Shown piece by piece: positions 1 to 12,233 of a DNA stretch of 64,000 nt. The notes beneath the pieces were generated by a model that saw nothing but the letters and a program-made list of their open reading frames with translations, was not told where the DNA came from and ran no database searches. Position numbers and translations under genes: made by a program. Origin of the DNA: Macrostomum hystrix (taxonomy: Eukaryota; Platyhelminthes; Macrostomidae); the NCBI GenBank assembly GCA_950097015.1, contig CATNEN010000038.1, forward strand, positions 6,559,001 through 6,623,000, in the 5' to 3' direction. Position 1 is the first letter of the stretch. Every line of letters starts with the position of its first letter.

Positions 1-60
1 CCCCACGGTTTCAGGATCGGGACCCCACGGTTTCAGGATCGGGGTCCCATGCTTTCAGAA
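1..60. repeat. minisatellite entering from the left edge, ~22 bp unit
   Basis: Two full and one degraded copy of a unit with core CCCCACGGTTTCAGGATCGG run from the window edge. The array presumably extends to the left. Seen directly. Confidence 0.7.
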
Positions 61-700
61 TAAGAATCGTGATCCCTAGTTTTTAGGATCAGATTCCCGA
101 AAAAAATCTATCTGTGCAAAAGTTTACCCTTTTGTAAAATAGATGCCAGTAATTCGCCATCTGGGGTAGTAATTCAAGTGGCTGTGGCGTTACAAGCTTT
201 TTTAGAATATATCCAGCATTCAAACTAATTTTGGGCGGTATGTGTCAGCCATACTGTCTCACTAGTATGAAAAATAACCATTTCAGAACTGGTCCTTAGC
301 TACATGGTGTACTGGCGCCTGCACTACATGAACATGTGGGCTTAGACTGCCAACATTTATCATTCCAAATTCAATCTGAGACTGTTGATTGTTGACAAAA
401 CTATTAGCATTAATTTTTTAAGCAACGATTTTATATACTTTTTATTTAGTGATTCAGCCAAAATTTTGATTGCAACTACTCGTAAATTTAAATTTATGCC
501 TTTTAAAAAAACATTTTTTAAATTTTGGCTGTTAAGATTAACGATTAGGCTTCCATTAAAAAATAAATTATGTGAATTGTTGTCATTTTCTAATACTACA
601 GCCACCTTCGATACTATCTTCAACTAGCACGTCGTATTTAGCCAAAAGAATTATTTATTGTTCTGTTTTTAGCAAAGCAAGGTTTTTTAGTCTTCCTTTA
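61..700. other. non-coding, nothing recognised
   Basis: AT-rich sequence with no open frame showing coding character, no RNA gene and no clear mobile element. The short frames here have no codon bias and no recognisable protein. Confidence 0.5.
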
Positions 701-3490
701 TCCTTCATTATTCCCTTCCTCGACTTCCCTTCATCCTCCCTTCCAATCTTCATCCTGCCTTCCTCAACTTCCCTTCATCCTGCCTTTCCTCAACTTCCCT
801 ACATCCTGCCTTCCTCAACTTCCCTACATCCTGCCTTCCTCAACTTCCCTAAATCCTGCCTTCCCCAACCTCCCTACATCCTGCCTTCCTCAACTTCCCT
901 TCATCCTGCCTTCCTCAACCTCCCTACATCCTGCCTTCCTCAACTTCCCTTCATCCTGCCTTCCTCAACTTCCCTTCATCCTGCCTTCCTCAACCTCCCT
1001 ACATCCTGCCTTCCTCAACTTCCCTTCATCCTGCCTTCCTCAACTTCCCTTCATCCTGCCTTCCCCAACCTCCCTACATCCTGCCTTCCTCAACCTCCCT
1101 CACCCTGCCTTCCCCAACCTCCCTACATCCTGCCTTCCTCAACCTCCCTCACCCTGCCTTCCTCAACCTCCCTACATCCTGCATTCCTCAACTTCCCTTC
1201 ATCCTGCCTTCCTCAACTTCCCTTCATCCTGCCTTCCTTAACTTCTCTTCATCCTCCCTTCCCCAGCTTCCCTTCATCCTGCCTTCCTCAACTTCCCTAC
1301 ATCCTGCCTTCCTTAAATTCCCTTCATCCTCCCTTCCAATCTTCATCCTGCCTTCCTCAACTTCCCTTCATCCTGCCTTCCAATCTTCATCCTGCCTTCC
1401 TCAACCTCCCTACATCCTGCCTTCCTCAACTTCCCTACATCCTGCTTCCTTAACTTCCCTTCATCCTGCCTTCCTCAACTTCCCTTCATCCTCCCTTCCT
1501 CAACTTCCCTCACCCTGCCTTCCTCAACCTCCCAACATCCTGCTTCCTTAACTTCCCTTCATCCTGCCTTCCTTAACTTCCCTTCATCCTCCCTTCCCCA
1601 GCTTCCCTTCATCCTGCCTTCCTCAACTTCCCTACATCCTGCCTTCCTCAACTTCCCTTCATCCTGCCTTCCCCAGCTTCCCTTCATCCTGCCTTCCTCA
1701 ACTTCCCTTCATCCTGCCTTCCCCAGCTTCCCTTCATCCTGCCTTCCTCAACTTCCCTACATCCTGCCTTCCTTAACTTCTCTTCATCCTCCCTTCCCCA
1801 GCTTCCCTTCATCCTCCCTTCCCCAGCTTCCCTTCATCCTGTCTTCCTTAAATTCCCTTCATCCTGCCTTCCCCAACCTCCCTACATCCTGCCTTCCTCA
1901 ACTTCCCTTCATCCTGCCTTCCCCAACCTCCCTACATCCTGCCTTCCTCAACTTCCCTTCATCCTGCCTTCCTCAACCTCCCTACATCCTGCCTTCCTCA
2001 ACCTCCCTACATCCTGCCTTCCTCAACTTCCCTTCATCCTGCCTTCCTTAACTTCCCTTCATCCTGCCTTCCTCAACCTCCCTACATCCTCCCTTCCAAT
2101 CTTCATCCTGCCTTCCTCAACTTCCCTTCATCCTGCCTTCCTTAACTTCCCTTCATCCTGCCTTCCTCAACTTCCCTTCATCCTCCCTTCCAATCTTCAT
2201 CCTGCCTTCCTCAACTTCCCTTCATCCTGCCTTCCCCAGCTTCCCTTCATCCTGCCTTCCTCAACTTCCCTTCATCCTGCCTTCCCCAGCTTCCCTTCAT
2301 CCTGCCTTCCTCAACTTCCCTACATCCTGCCTTCCTTAACTTCTCTTCATCCTCCCTTCCCCAGCTTCCCTTCATCCTCCCTTCCCCAGCTTCCCTTCAT
2401 CCTGTCTTCCTTAAATTCCCTTCATCCTGCCTTCCCCAACCTCCCTACATCCTGCCTTCCTCAACTTCCCTTCATCCTGCCTTCCCCAACCTCCCTACAT
2501 CCTGCCTTCCTCAACTTCCCTTCATCCTGCCTTCCTCAACCTCCCTACATCCTGCCTTCCTCAACCTCCCTACATCCTGCCTTCCTCAACTTCCCTTCAT
2601 CCTGCCTTCCTTAACTTCCCTTCATCCTGCCTTCCTCAACCTCCCTACATCCTCCCTTCCAATCTTCATCCTGCCTTCCTCAACTTCCCTTCATCCTGCC
2701 TTCCTTAACTTCCCTTCATCCTGCCTTCCTCAACTTCCCTTCATCCTGCCTTCCAATCTTCATCCTGCCTTCCTCAACTTCCCTTCATCCTGCCTTCCAA
2801 TCTTCATCCTGCCTTCCTCAACCTCCCTACATCCTGCCTTCCTCAACCTCCCTACATCCTGCCTTCCTCAACTTCCCTTCATCCTGCCTTCCTCAACTTC
2901 CCTTCATCCTCCCTTCCTCAACTTCCCTCACCCTGCCTTCCTCAACCTCCCTACATCCTGCATTCCTCAACTTCCCTTCATCCTGCCTTCCTCAACTTCC
3001 CTACATCCTGCCTTCCTCAACTTCCCTTCATCCTGCCTTCCTTAACTTCTCTTCATCCTCCCTTCCCCAGCTTCCCTTCATCCTGCCTTCCTCAACTTCC
3101 CTTCATCCTGCCTTCCTTAAATTCCCTTCATCCTGCCTTCCCCAACCTCCCTACATCCTGCCTTCCTCAACTTCCCTTCATCCTGCCTTCCCCAACCTCC
3201 CTACATCCTGCCTTCCTCAACTTCCCTTCATCCTGCCTTCCTCAACCTCCCTACATCCTGCCTTCCTCAACCTCCCTACATCCTGCCTTCCTCAACTTCC
3301 CTACATCCTGCCTTCCTCAACTTCCCTTCATCCTGCCTTCCTTAACTTCTCTTCATCCTCCCTTCCCCAGCTTCCCTTCATCCTGCCTTCCTCAACTTCC
3401 CTTCATCCTGCCTTCCTTAAATTCCCTTCATCCTGCCTTCCCCAACCTCCCTACATCCTGCCTTCACCAGCTTCCATTCATCCTCCTTTT
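700..3490. repeat. minisatellite, 25 bp unit, with higher-order repetition
   Basis: Pyrimidine-rich tandem array of about 110 copies with core CTTCCTCAACTTCCCTTCAT. Variants carry CCCCAGC, CCTAAC or a truncated unit. Long blocks recur about 563 bp apart (compare 2081 and 2644), so the array grew by duplication of multi-unit segments. The open frame at 572-1453 is repeat-derived and not a gene. It lies upstream of the universal stress protein gene. Confidence 0.95.
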
Positions 3491-3754
3491 CTTAACTGCC
3501 CTTCACCCCCTTCCTCCAATTCCCTATATGTCATCCCTTCACCTTCCCTTCACACATTTTTGTTTCATTTCTCTTTCCGCACATCCCCTAAATGCCCCTT
3601 CCTTTCTTCTTTACTTTCAATCTATAGTATATAGTAAAAAACAAATGCAGCTACTTTTTATGGCGGGGCACATTAAGCATTGTATTTGTATTATATAGAA
3701 AATCAGCTCTTTAACTCGCAGCAATCCAAGCGACTTCGTCTAAAAGCAGCAAAC

Positions 3755-6700
3755 ATGAGTGACCAAGTAGAAACTGCTGCCCCCGCCGCTGCGTCTGCGA
3801 CCAGCGACGAGCCGATGCGCGTTGTCCTATTGGCCATTGACGGCTCCGAGCACTGCCAGCGCGCATTCGACTGGTATGTGAAGCAGCTGCGCCGTAGTCA
3901 CGACGTGCTGCTGATGGTGCACGTCATCGAGCCACCATCGGTGCCCGGCTCTCTGTCATCCAGCTCCAGTGGCGACGCCTTTCTGCGCAAGCACGCCGAG
4001 ATGCTAGAGGAGCAGGTGACTTATTTGTTTGTTGTATAAACCTCAAACCATTCCCTGACAAACTCCTAATGGCCACTTAGATTCCCTAACAACCTTTTAA
4101 TTTCTCTGACAACTTTTTAAATTCCCTGACAACCTCCCAGATTTCCTAACAACTTTTTGAATTCCCTGACAACCTCCCAGATTCCCTAACAACCTTTTGA
4201 ATTCCCTGACAACCTCCCAGATTCCCCAACAACCTTTTGAATTCCCTGACAACCTCCCAGATTTCCTAACAACCTTTTGAATTCCCTGACAACCTCCCAG
4301 ATCTCCTAACAACCTTTTGAATTCCCTGACAACCTCCCAGATCTCCTAACAACCTTTTGAATTCCCTGACAACCTCTCAGGTTTCCTAACAACCTTTTGA
4401 ATTCCCTGACAACCTCCCAGGTTTCCTGACATCCTCTCATATTCCCTAACAACCTTTGAATTCCCTGACAACCTCCCAGATTCCCTGACAACCTCCCAGA
4501 TTCCCTAACAACCTTTGAATTCCCTGACAACCTCCCAGATTCCCTAACAACCTTTTGAATTCCCTGACAACCTCCCAGATTCCCCAACAACCTTTTGAAT
4601 TCCCTGACAACCTCCCAGATTTCCTAACAACCTTTTGAATTCCCTGACAACCTCCCAGATCTCCTAACAACCTTTTGAATTCCCTGACAACCTCCCAGAT
4701 CTCCTAACAACCTTTTGAATTCCCTGACAACCTCTCAGGTTTCCTAACAACCTTTTGAATTCCCTGACAACCTCCCAGGTTTCCTGACATCCTCTCATAT
4801 TCCCTAACAACCTTTGAATTCCCTGACAACCTCCCAGATTCCCTGACAACCTCCCAGATTCCCTAACAACCTTTGAATTCCCTGACAACCTCCCAGATTT
4901 CCTAACAACCTTTTGAATTCCCTGACAACCTCCCAGATTTCCTAACAACTTTTTGAATTCCCTGACAACCTCCCAGATTCCCTAACAACCTTTTGAATTC
5001 CCTGACAACCTCCCAGATTCCCCAACAACCTTTTGAATTCCCTGACAACCTCCCAGATTTCCTAACAACCTTTTGAATTCCCTGACAACCTCCCAGATCT
5101 CCTAACAACCTTTTGAATTCCCTGACAACCTCCCAGATCTCCTAACAACCTTTTGAATTCCCTGACAACCTCTCAGGTTTCCTGACAACCTCGCAGGTTT
5201 CCTGACAACCTCGCAGGTTTCCTGACAACATCCCAGATTTCCTGACAACCTCCCAGATTCCCTAACAACCTTTGAATTCCCTGACAACCTCCCAGATTTC
5301 CTAACAACTTTTTGAATTCCCTGACAACCTCCCAGATTCCCTAACAACCTTTGAATTCCCTGACAACCTCCCAGATTTCCTAACAACCTTTTGAATTCCC
5401 TGACAACCTCCCAGATTTCCTAACAACTTTTTGAATTCCCTGACAACCTCCCAGATTCCCTAACAACCTTTTGAATTCCCTGACAACCTCCCAGATTCCC
5501 CAACAACCTTTTGAATTCCCTGACAACCTCCCAGATTTCCTAACAACCTTTTGAATTCCCTGACAACCTCCCAGATCTCCTAACAACCTTTTGAATTCCC
5601 TGACAACCTCCCAGATCTCCTAACAACCTTTTGAATTCCCTGACAACCTCTCAGGTTTCCTGACAACCTCGCAGGTTTCCTGACAACCTCGCAGGTTTCC
5701 TGACAACATCCCAGATTTCCTGACAACCTCCCAGATTCCCTAACAACCTTTGAATTCCCTGACAACCTCCCAGATTTCCTAACAACCTTTTGAATTCCCT
5801 GACAACCTCCCAGGTTTCCTGACATCCTCTCATATTCCCTAACAACTTTTTGAATTCCCAGACAACATCACAGATTTCCTGACAACCTCCCAGATTCCCT
5901 AACAACCTTTGAATTCCCTGACAACCTCCCAGATTTCCTAACAACTTTTTGAATTCCCTGACAACCTCCCAGATTCCCTAACAACCTTTGAATTCCCTGA
6001 CAACCTCCCAGATTTCCTAACAACCTTTTGAATTCCCTGACAACCTCCCAGATTTCCTAACAACTTTTTGAATTCCCTGACAACCTCCCAGATTCCCTAA
6101 CAACCTTTTGAATTCCCTGACAACCTCCCAGATTCCCCAACAACCTTTTGAATTCCCTGACAACCTCCCAGATTTCCTAACAACCTTTTGAATTCCCTGA
6201 CAACCTCCCAGATCTCCTAACAACCTTTTGAATTCCCTGACAACCTCCCAGATCTCCTAACAACCTTTTGAATTCCCTGACAACCTCTCAGGTTTCCTGA
6301 CAACCTCGCAGGTTTCCTGACAACCTCGCAGGTTTCCTGACAACATCCCAGATTTCCTGACAACCTCCCAGATTCCCTAACAACCTTTGAATTCCCTGAC
6401 AACCTCCCAGATTTCCTAACAACCTTTTGAATTCCCTGACAACCTCCCAGGTTTCCTGACATCCTCTCATATTCCCTAACAACTTTTTGAATTCCCAGAC
6501 AACATCACAGATTTCCTGACAATCTCCCAGATTCCCAGACAACATCCCAGATTCGCTGACAACATACCAGATTCCCTGACAACCTCCCAGATTCCCTGAC
6601 AACCTCCCAGATTCCCTGACAACCTCCCAGATTTCCTAACAACCTTTTGAATTCCCTGACAACCTCCCAGATTCCCTAACAACCTTTTGAATTCCCTGAC

Positions 6701-7266
6701 AACCTCCCAGATTCCCCAACAACCTTTTGAATTCCCTGACAACCTCTCAGGTTTCCTGACAACCTCGCAGGTTTCCTGACAATATCCCAGATTTCCTGAC
6801 AACCTCCTAGATTCCCTGACAACCTCCCAGGTTTCCTGACAACCTCGCATGTTTCTTGACAACCTCCCAGATTCCCTGACAACCTCTTAGGTTTCCTGAC
6901 AACCTCGCATGTTTCTCGACAACCTCTCAGATTCCCTGACAACAGCTCCTGTTGTCACGTGGCATCCTTACAACCAATAAATTTTTCGCGCAGATCGCCG
7001 AGGCCAGGCGCATGGAGTCTCGCTGGAAGGACGCCTGCCGCGACATCGGCGTCAAGCACTTCAGCTTCCTGCTGGTGTCTGGCGAGCCCGGCGAAGCCAT
7101 CGTCCGCGCAGCCGAGGAGCACTCGGCCGACATGGTGGTGATGGGCAGCCGCGGTCTGGGCCTGCTCCGCCGCACCTTCTTGGGCAGCGTCAGCGACTAC
7201 GTGCTGCACCACGCCTTCAGGCCGGTGATGATCTGCCCGCCGACTAAGCGGGAGGCCACGGAGTGA
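3755..7266 (+). CDS. universal stress protein (UspA family), two exons
   Basis: Small cytosolic ATP-binding UspA-fold protein of about 177 residues. Exons are 3755-4015 and 6994-7266. The donor is CAG|GTGACT, the acceptor CGCGCAG|ATCGCC, and both are phase 0. Exon 1 gives the first beta-alpha unit with an LLAIDGSE motif. Exon 2 ends with the ATP-binding signature G-x2-G-x9-G-S (G138, G141, G151, S152) and the closing strand VMICPP, so the fold is complete at normal family length. The start is the first in-frame ATG, in context AAACATG, with acceptor-like AGs just upstream. The family is known from bacteria, plants and some invertebrates including flatworms and cnidarians, and is missing in vertebrates. 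The animal role is probably stress response; the function here is inferred from family only. The single intron is almost entirely minisatellite. Confidence 0.88.
4080..6945. repeat. intronic minisatellite of the USP gene, ~20/40 bp unit
   Basis: Tandem array filling the USP intron from about 65 bases after the donor to about 50 bases before the acceptor. The 40 bp dimer alternates TTCCCTGACAACCTCCCAG with a CCTAACAACCTTTTGAA half. Blocks of several units recur at irregular distances of about 355-640 bp, as judged from the variant GATTCCCCAAC. The sense strand is pyrimidine-rich and each unit ends in CCCAG, like a 3' splice site. Minus-strand open frames here are repeat artefacts. Confidence 0.95.
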
Positions 7267-7984
7267 CCCCGGGCAGTCGCTTCTGCACCCTTACACCCTG
7301 GACTCCGATAGTTGATAATGTTGAAAATTTCTGCGAAGGGTCTTAAACCTAATAATTACTCACTCATTGGTAGCTATGTGTACCCTGATTTGGGCGGCAG
7401 CTGATTGTGTTATGGCCTTAGTATAATCGATTGATTATACTAATTAATCTATTGGTATATAGACCAAAAAAAGGAAATGAATTAATATACGTTAAAAAAT
7501 AAAATCACGGCGTTCCTCTTTTTAATATGCAGTTACAAAAGTACAACATTGTCTCTTGAAGTGGTGGACACGTTTTGATCCTTAAATATTTTCTACTCTG
7601 TCCAGGCATTCTTCCTATCCCAGTGAAGCAAGTTTTTGCACAATGCTACAAACACCGAGTCATTAGTTTGCTTAGTTTTACCTATTTGTTTTCAGTAAGT
7701 TTTCCTGTCACTCCTATTTATTTTATTTCTAAAGTGTCGCTTGCTGGATTATTAACTCTGAAGAAAATAATTATAGGCCAGTTTAAAAGCATCTTTTTGC
7801 TTCAATCATTGAATTGCAAAATACTTAAAAACAAAAAACGAAAAAAAAATTAATATAAATGCTAACCAAGTCATTGTGGGGTCTATGATTGCCGGTTGCT
7901 GTTTGTAGCCTGAATGTATTATTTCTATTTTTGCTTTTATTGTTTACTGACCAGAGAACTCTCTGTTCGCAGGCGGATCCAAGT
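7267..7984. other. USP 3' flank and intergenic sequence
   Basis: AT-rich. Contains an AATAAA at 7498-7503 that could serve USP polyadenylation. An acceptor-like CTCTGTTCGCAG ends at about 7972, just before the next array. No coding frame with protein character is visible. Confidence 0.45.
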
Positions 7985-9045
7985 TTGAGGGTGTGGGGTA
8001 GGGTGAGAGCCTGGATGTGGAGTAGGGTGAGAGCCTAGATGTGGAGTTGGGTGAGAGCCTAGATGTGGAGTAGGGTGAGAGCCTGGATGTGGAGTAGGGT
8101 GAGAGCCTGGATGTGGAGTAGGGTGAGAGCCTGGATGTGGAGTAGGGTGAGAGCCTGGATGTGGAGTAGGGTGAGAGCCTGGATGTGGAGTAGGGTGAGA
8201 GCCTAGATGTGGAGTAGGGTGAGAGCCTGGATGTGGAGTAGGGTGAGAGCCTAGATGTGGAGTTGGGTGAGAGCCTGGATGTGGAGTTGGGTGAGAGCCT
8301 GGATGTGGAGTTGGGTGAGAGCCTGGATGTGGAGTAGGGTAAGAGCCTTGGGTAGGGTGAGAGCCTGGTTGTGGAGTAAGCTGAGAGCCTGGGTGTGGAG
8401 TTGGGTGAGAGCCTGGATGTGGAGTAGGGTGAGAGCCTAGATGTGGAGTTGGGTGAGAGCCTGGATGTGGAGTAGGGTGAGAGCCTGGATGTGGAGTAGG
8501 GTGAGAGCCTAGATGTGGAGTAGGGTGAGAGCCTGGATGTGGAGTAGGGTGAGAGCCTAGATGTGGAGTTGGGTGAGAGCCTAGATGTGGAGTAGGGTGA
8601 GAGCCTGGATGTGGAGTAGGGTGAGAGCCTGGATGTGGAGTAGGGTGAGAGCCTGGATGTGGAGTAGGGTGAGAGCCTGGATGTGGAGTAGGGTGAGAGC
8701 CTAGATGTGGAGTTGGGTGAGAGCCTGGATGTGGAGTAGGGTGAGAGCCTGGATGTGGAGTAGGGTGAGAGCCTAGATGTGGAGTTGGGTGAGAGCCTGG
8801 ATGTGGAGTTGGGTGAGAGCCTGGATGTGGAGTTGGGTGAGAGCCTGGATGTGGAGTAGGGTAAGAGCCTTGGGTAGGGTGAGAGCCTGGTTGTGGAGTA
8901 AGCTGAGAGCCTGGGTGTGGAGTTGGGTGAGAGCCTGGATGTGGAGTTGGGTGAGAGCCTGGATGTGGAGTAGGGTAAGAGCCTTGGGTAGGGTGAGAGC
9001 CTGGTTGTGGAGTAAGCTGAGAGCCTGGGTGTGGGGAATGCAGAC
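7985..9045. repeat. minisatellite, 24 bp unit
   Basis: About 44 copies with core GGGTGAGAGCCTGGATGTGG. Each copy contains GGTGAGAG, which resembles a 5' splice site. A longer block with the variant GGTAAGAGCCTTGGG recurs three times (near 8336, 8860 and 8968). The array lies directly upstream of cyclin H and is open in the cyclin H frame, but is not thought to be translated. Confidence 0.95.
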
Positions 9046-9115
9046 AGCCTTGCTCAAAACTTGTCTTTTGAGTCTATTCCTGAGCAGTCCTCATCAATCG
9101 CCTGCTCTCCTCAAT

Positions 9116-9130
9116 CAAACTGCAGCCCGA
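9116..9130 (+). promoter_or_regulatory. putative trans-splice acceptor of cyclin H
   Basis: A pyrimidine-rich stretch (CTGCTCTCCTC) followed by AAACTGCAG ends 5 bases before the cyclin H ATG. No upstream coding exon is visible, so spliced-leader addition is the simple reading. A cis-spliced 5'UTR exon cannot be excluded. Confidence 0.5.
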
Positions 9131-10078
9131 ATGTTCAGCACAAGCAGCCATAAGCGGCGCTGGCTTTTCGACTCCATTGAAGAGCTCGAACAGCAGCGCC
9201 AGGACGGTCACACCAGGGCCGTCAGAGACTTTGCCCAGCGGCTCAACCTGTCGCCGGCTGAGGCCGACGCGCAGGCTCTGACGCTAGCGGAATGCAGCCT
9301 CCTGATTGGCCAATACACCACCGTGCTAGTTAACACCTGCCGAGATTTTAAACCAGATTTGCCACCTAGCGTAACAGCCACGGCGGTGCATTATTTCCGT
9401 CGGTTTTACCTGTTGAATTCGCCAATGGAGGTGCATCCCAGGGATGTACTATTCACATGCCTCTACCTGGCCTGCAAGGTAGACGAATTCAACCTGTCAA
9501 TACACCAGTTCGCTCAGAATATTCCAAGAAACAAAGAGAAATACGTGGATCTCATACTGAACTCGGAGCTGTATTTGATCGACCGGCTTGGCTTCGACCT
9601 AATAGTGCACACGCCGTTTCGGCCGCTGGAAGGCCTGCTGCTGAAGGCGGCCGTGTTCTACACCGGCCAGTCAGTGCCACCAGCCACTGTGGACCTGCTC
9701 AGGCGTAAGGCCGATGAGTTTGTCATGCTGTCTCTGAGCTCGGATGCTTCCTTCCTGTTCCCGCCGTCACAGATTGCCCTGGCTGCTCTTGTTGAATCGG
9801 CCGAAGGTCTGGGCTTGAACGCTGAACAGTTTGTGCTCAACCAGCTCTGCAGCAACGACGTCAACTGCTGCAGGAAGTTGATGGAGAAAGTCCGGCAGCT
9901 GTTGACAGATTTTCCCATCGCTGGCGGTGGCGACGAACACGCCGGTGGAGCCGCCGAGGCTCTGCGCTCCATCGACAGAAAATTGTCCGTCTGCCGGGAT
10001 CCCGCAGGCGATCCCGAGTCGCTGGTCTTCCGCGATCGGCGCGCCAAACTCGAGGAAGCTGCGGGAAGATTCGTCTGA
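9126..10078 (+). CDS. CCNH: cyclin H, regulatory subunit of CDK-activating kinase/TFIIH
   Basis: The coding frame is 9131-10078, 315 residues in a single exon; human cyclin H is of similar length. Recognised from family knowledge. The N terminus has the Ser-x-Lys-Arg-x-Trp pattern (HKRRWLFDS), the first cyclin fold has HYFRRFYL, HPRDVLFTCLYLACKVDEFN and RLGFDLIVHTPFRPLEG, and a second fold contains FPPSQIALAAL. Cyclin H binds CDK7 and MAT1, activates cell-cycle CDKs and phosphorylates the RNA polymerase II CTD in the nucleus. The chosen ATG lies 5 bases after the strong acceptor AAACTGCAG at 9125, which suggests spliced-leader addition with almost no 5'UTR. The frame stays open 118 codons further upstream through the minisatellite; that extension lacks family similarity and is rejected. 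A new array starts about 60 bases after the stop, so the 3'UTR probably runs into it. Confidence 0.93.
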
Positions 10079-10134
10079 TTGGCTGACAGCACGGTGGCTC
10101 GAATAATGTATTATTGCGTCTTTGGAATATTATC

Positions 10135-11165
10135 AGCTGAAAATCTGGTAGATTGATCGAGTTGATCTATGGTAAAGTCTGGTAGATTGATCGAGTGGAT
10201 CTATGGTAAAGTCTGGTAGATTGATCGAGGTGATCATTGATAAAGTCTGGTAGATTGATAGAGTTGATCTATGGTAAATTCTGGTAGATTGATCGAGTTG
10301 ATCTATGGTAAAGTCTGGTAGATTGATCGAGGTGATCATTGATAAAGTCTGGTAGATTGATCGAGGTGATCATTGATAAAGTCTGGTAGATTGATCGAGT
10401 TGATCTATGGTAAAGTCTGGTAGATTGATCGAGTTGATCTATGGTAAAGTCTGGTAGATTGATCAAGTTGATCTATGGTAAAGTCTGGTAGATTGATCGA
10501 GGTGATCATTGATAAAGTCTGGTAGATTGGTCGAGGTGATCATTGATAAAGTCTGGTATATTGATCGAGTTGATCTATGGTAAAGTCTGTTAGATTGATC
10601 GAGTTGATCTATGGTAAAGTCTGGTAGATTGATCGAGGTGATCATTGATAAAGTCTGGTAGATTGATCGAGGTGATCATTGATAAAGTCTGGTAGATTGA
10701 TCGAGTTGATCTATGGTAAAGTCTGGTAGATTGATCGAGTTGATCTATGGTAAAGTCTGGTAGATTGATCAAGTTGATCTATGGTAAAGTCTGGTAGATT
10801 GATCGAGGTGATCATTGATAAAGTCTGGTAGATTGGTCGAGGTGATCATTGATAAAGTCTGGTATATTGATCGAGTTGATCTATGGTAAAGTCTGGTAGA
10901 TTGATCGAGTTGATCTATGGTAAAGTCTGTTAGATTGATCGAGTTGATCTATGGTAAAGTCTGTTAGATTGATCGAGTTGATCTATGGTAAAGTCTGTTA
11001 GATTGATCGAGTTGATCTATGGTAAAGTCTGGTAGATTGATCGAGTTGATCTATGGTAAAGTCTGTTAGATTGATCGAGTTGATCTATGGTAAAGTCTGG
11101 TAGATTGATCGAGGTGATCATTGATAAAGTCTGGTAGATTGGTCGAGGTGATCTATGATAAAATC
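10135..11165. repeat. minisatellite, 34 bp unit
   Basis: About 30 copies with core GGTAGATTGATCGAGTTGAT. Two unit types alternate: one continues CTATGGTAAAG, the other GATCATTGATAAAG. Blocks of several units are duplicated (compare 10380-10560 with 10690-10870). It begins in the presumed 3'UTR of cyclin H. Confidence 0.95.
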
Positions 11166-11569
11166 TATTACAGATTGACAGTTGATCTGTAGAAAGTCTG
11201 GGGAATCGATGATTTTCAATATTTTAGAAAATCCATACTAAATTTCTAGCTGAATTTAAAAAAGAATCGATTGCAACTCATGATTTAAATTTATTTGTAC
11301 TTTAACTGTTCGCTAAATCCTTAAATTATTACAGCCCATTAAAAGCACTAACAAGTGCAACTGCGACAATTTTGAAGTGTCTTTCTTTGCTAAACATATC
11401 GGCATTTGGTTTAATAATTGACTGTCTAATTGACTGTAAAACGTTAATTTCATTTTTTTGTTTTAACTGTCCTATTTGACGCTATTTACGATTGAATTTG
11501 ATAAAGTGCGTCGTCAAAATACAGTAGTTGCATTTCATTTTCTGTTCTTTTAGCAAGCGACAGCGAATC
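11166..11569. other. short intergenic AT-rich stretch
   Basis: No gene, RNA or mobile element recognised between the 34 bp and 32 bp arrays. It ends in CTGTTCTTTTAGCAAG, an acceptor-like motif. Confidence 0.4.
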
Positions 11570-12050
11570 CATGGGAACTTCAAGGTCAACCAGATAAAAT
11601 CCAAGGGAACTTCAAGGTCAACCAGATAAAATCCAAGGGAACTTCAAGGTCAACCAGATAAAATCCAAGGAAACTTCAAGGTCAACCAGATAAAATCCAA
11701 GGGAACTTCAAGGTCAACCAGATAAAATCCAAGGGAACTTCAAGGTCAACCAGATAAAATCCTAGGGAACTTCAAGGTCAACCAGATAAAATCCAAGAGA
11801 ACTTCAAGGTCAACCAGATAAAATCCAAGAGAACTTCAAGGTCAACCAGATGGAATCCAAGAGAACTTCAAGGTCAACCAGATGGAATCCAAGGGAACTT
11901 CAAGGTCAACCAGATGGAATCCAAGGGAACTTCAAGGTCAACCAGATGGAATCCAAGGGAACTTCAAGGTCAACCAGATGAAATCCAAGGGAACTTCAAG
12001 GTCAACCAGATGGAATCCATGGGAACTTTAAGGTCAACCAAGGGAAACTA
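11570..12050. repeat. minisatellite, 32 bp unit carrying TCAAGGTCA
   Basis: About 15 copies; 14 contain an unchanged AACTTCAAGGTCAACCAG core, and only the last one has a T for C. The unit includes TCAAGGTCA, the extended half-site of ERR/NR5A-type nuclear receptors. It lies about 180 bases upstream of the first MTIF3 exon. Confidence 0.9.
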
Positions 12051-12221
12051 TAGGAATTTCTGGGTTGAACAGAAGGAAACTAGTGAGCTTCATTGCTAAC
12101 GTGAAGAGAGGCTAGATTTTTTCAAGCTATAAAACTCGCAGAGACCAGGGAACTGAAGTTATTAAGCCTAAGACCTCGTATCTAGTCTGGCTGTGTCCAG
12201 CGTATTAACATCCGCGATTTG

Positions 12222-12233
12222 AATTCCATCAGC
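12222..12233 (+). promoter_or_regulatory. putative trans-splice acceptor supplying the MTIF3 start
   Basis: AATTCCATCAG ends at 12232. The next base begins codon CTG of the MTIF3 frame in phase 0. An in-frame TAA lies at 12206-12208 and no ATG occurs between it and the IF-3 domain. Confidence 0.6.

Noticed and set aside
572-1453. 293-codon plus-strand open frame
   Set aside because: It is the 25 bp minisatellite read through; periodic peptide, no ATG context, no family.
8777-9130. In-frame N-terminal extension of cyclin H through the 24 bp array
   Set aside because: Periodic Trp/Arg/Val peptide without family similarity; a clear acceptor and ATG follow, and known cyclin H starts at the KRxW region.
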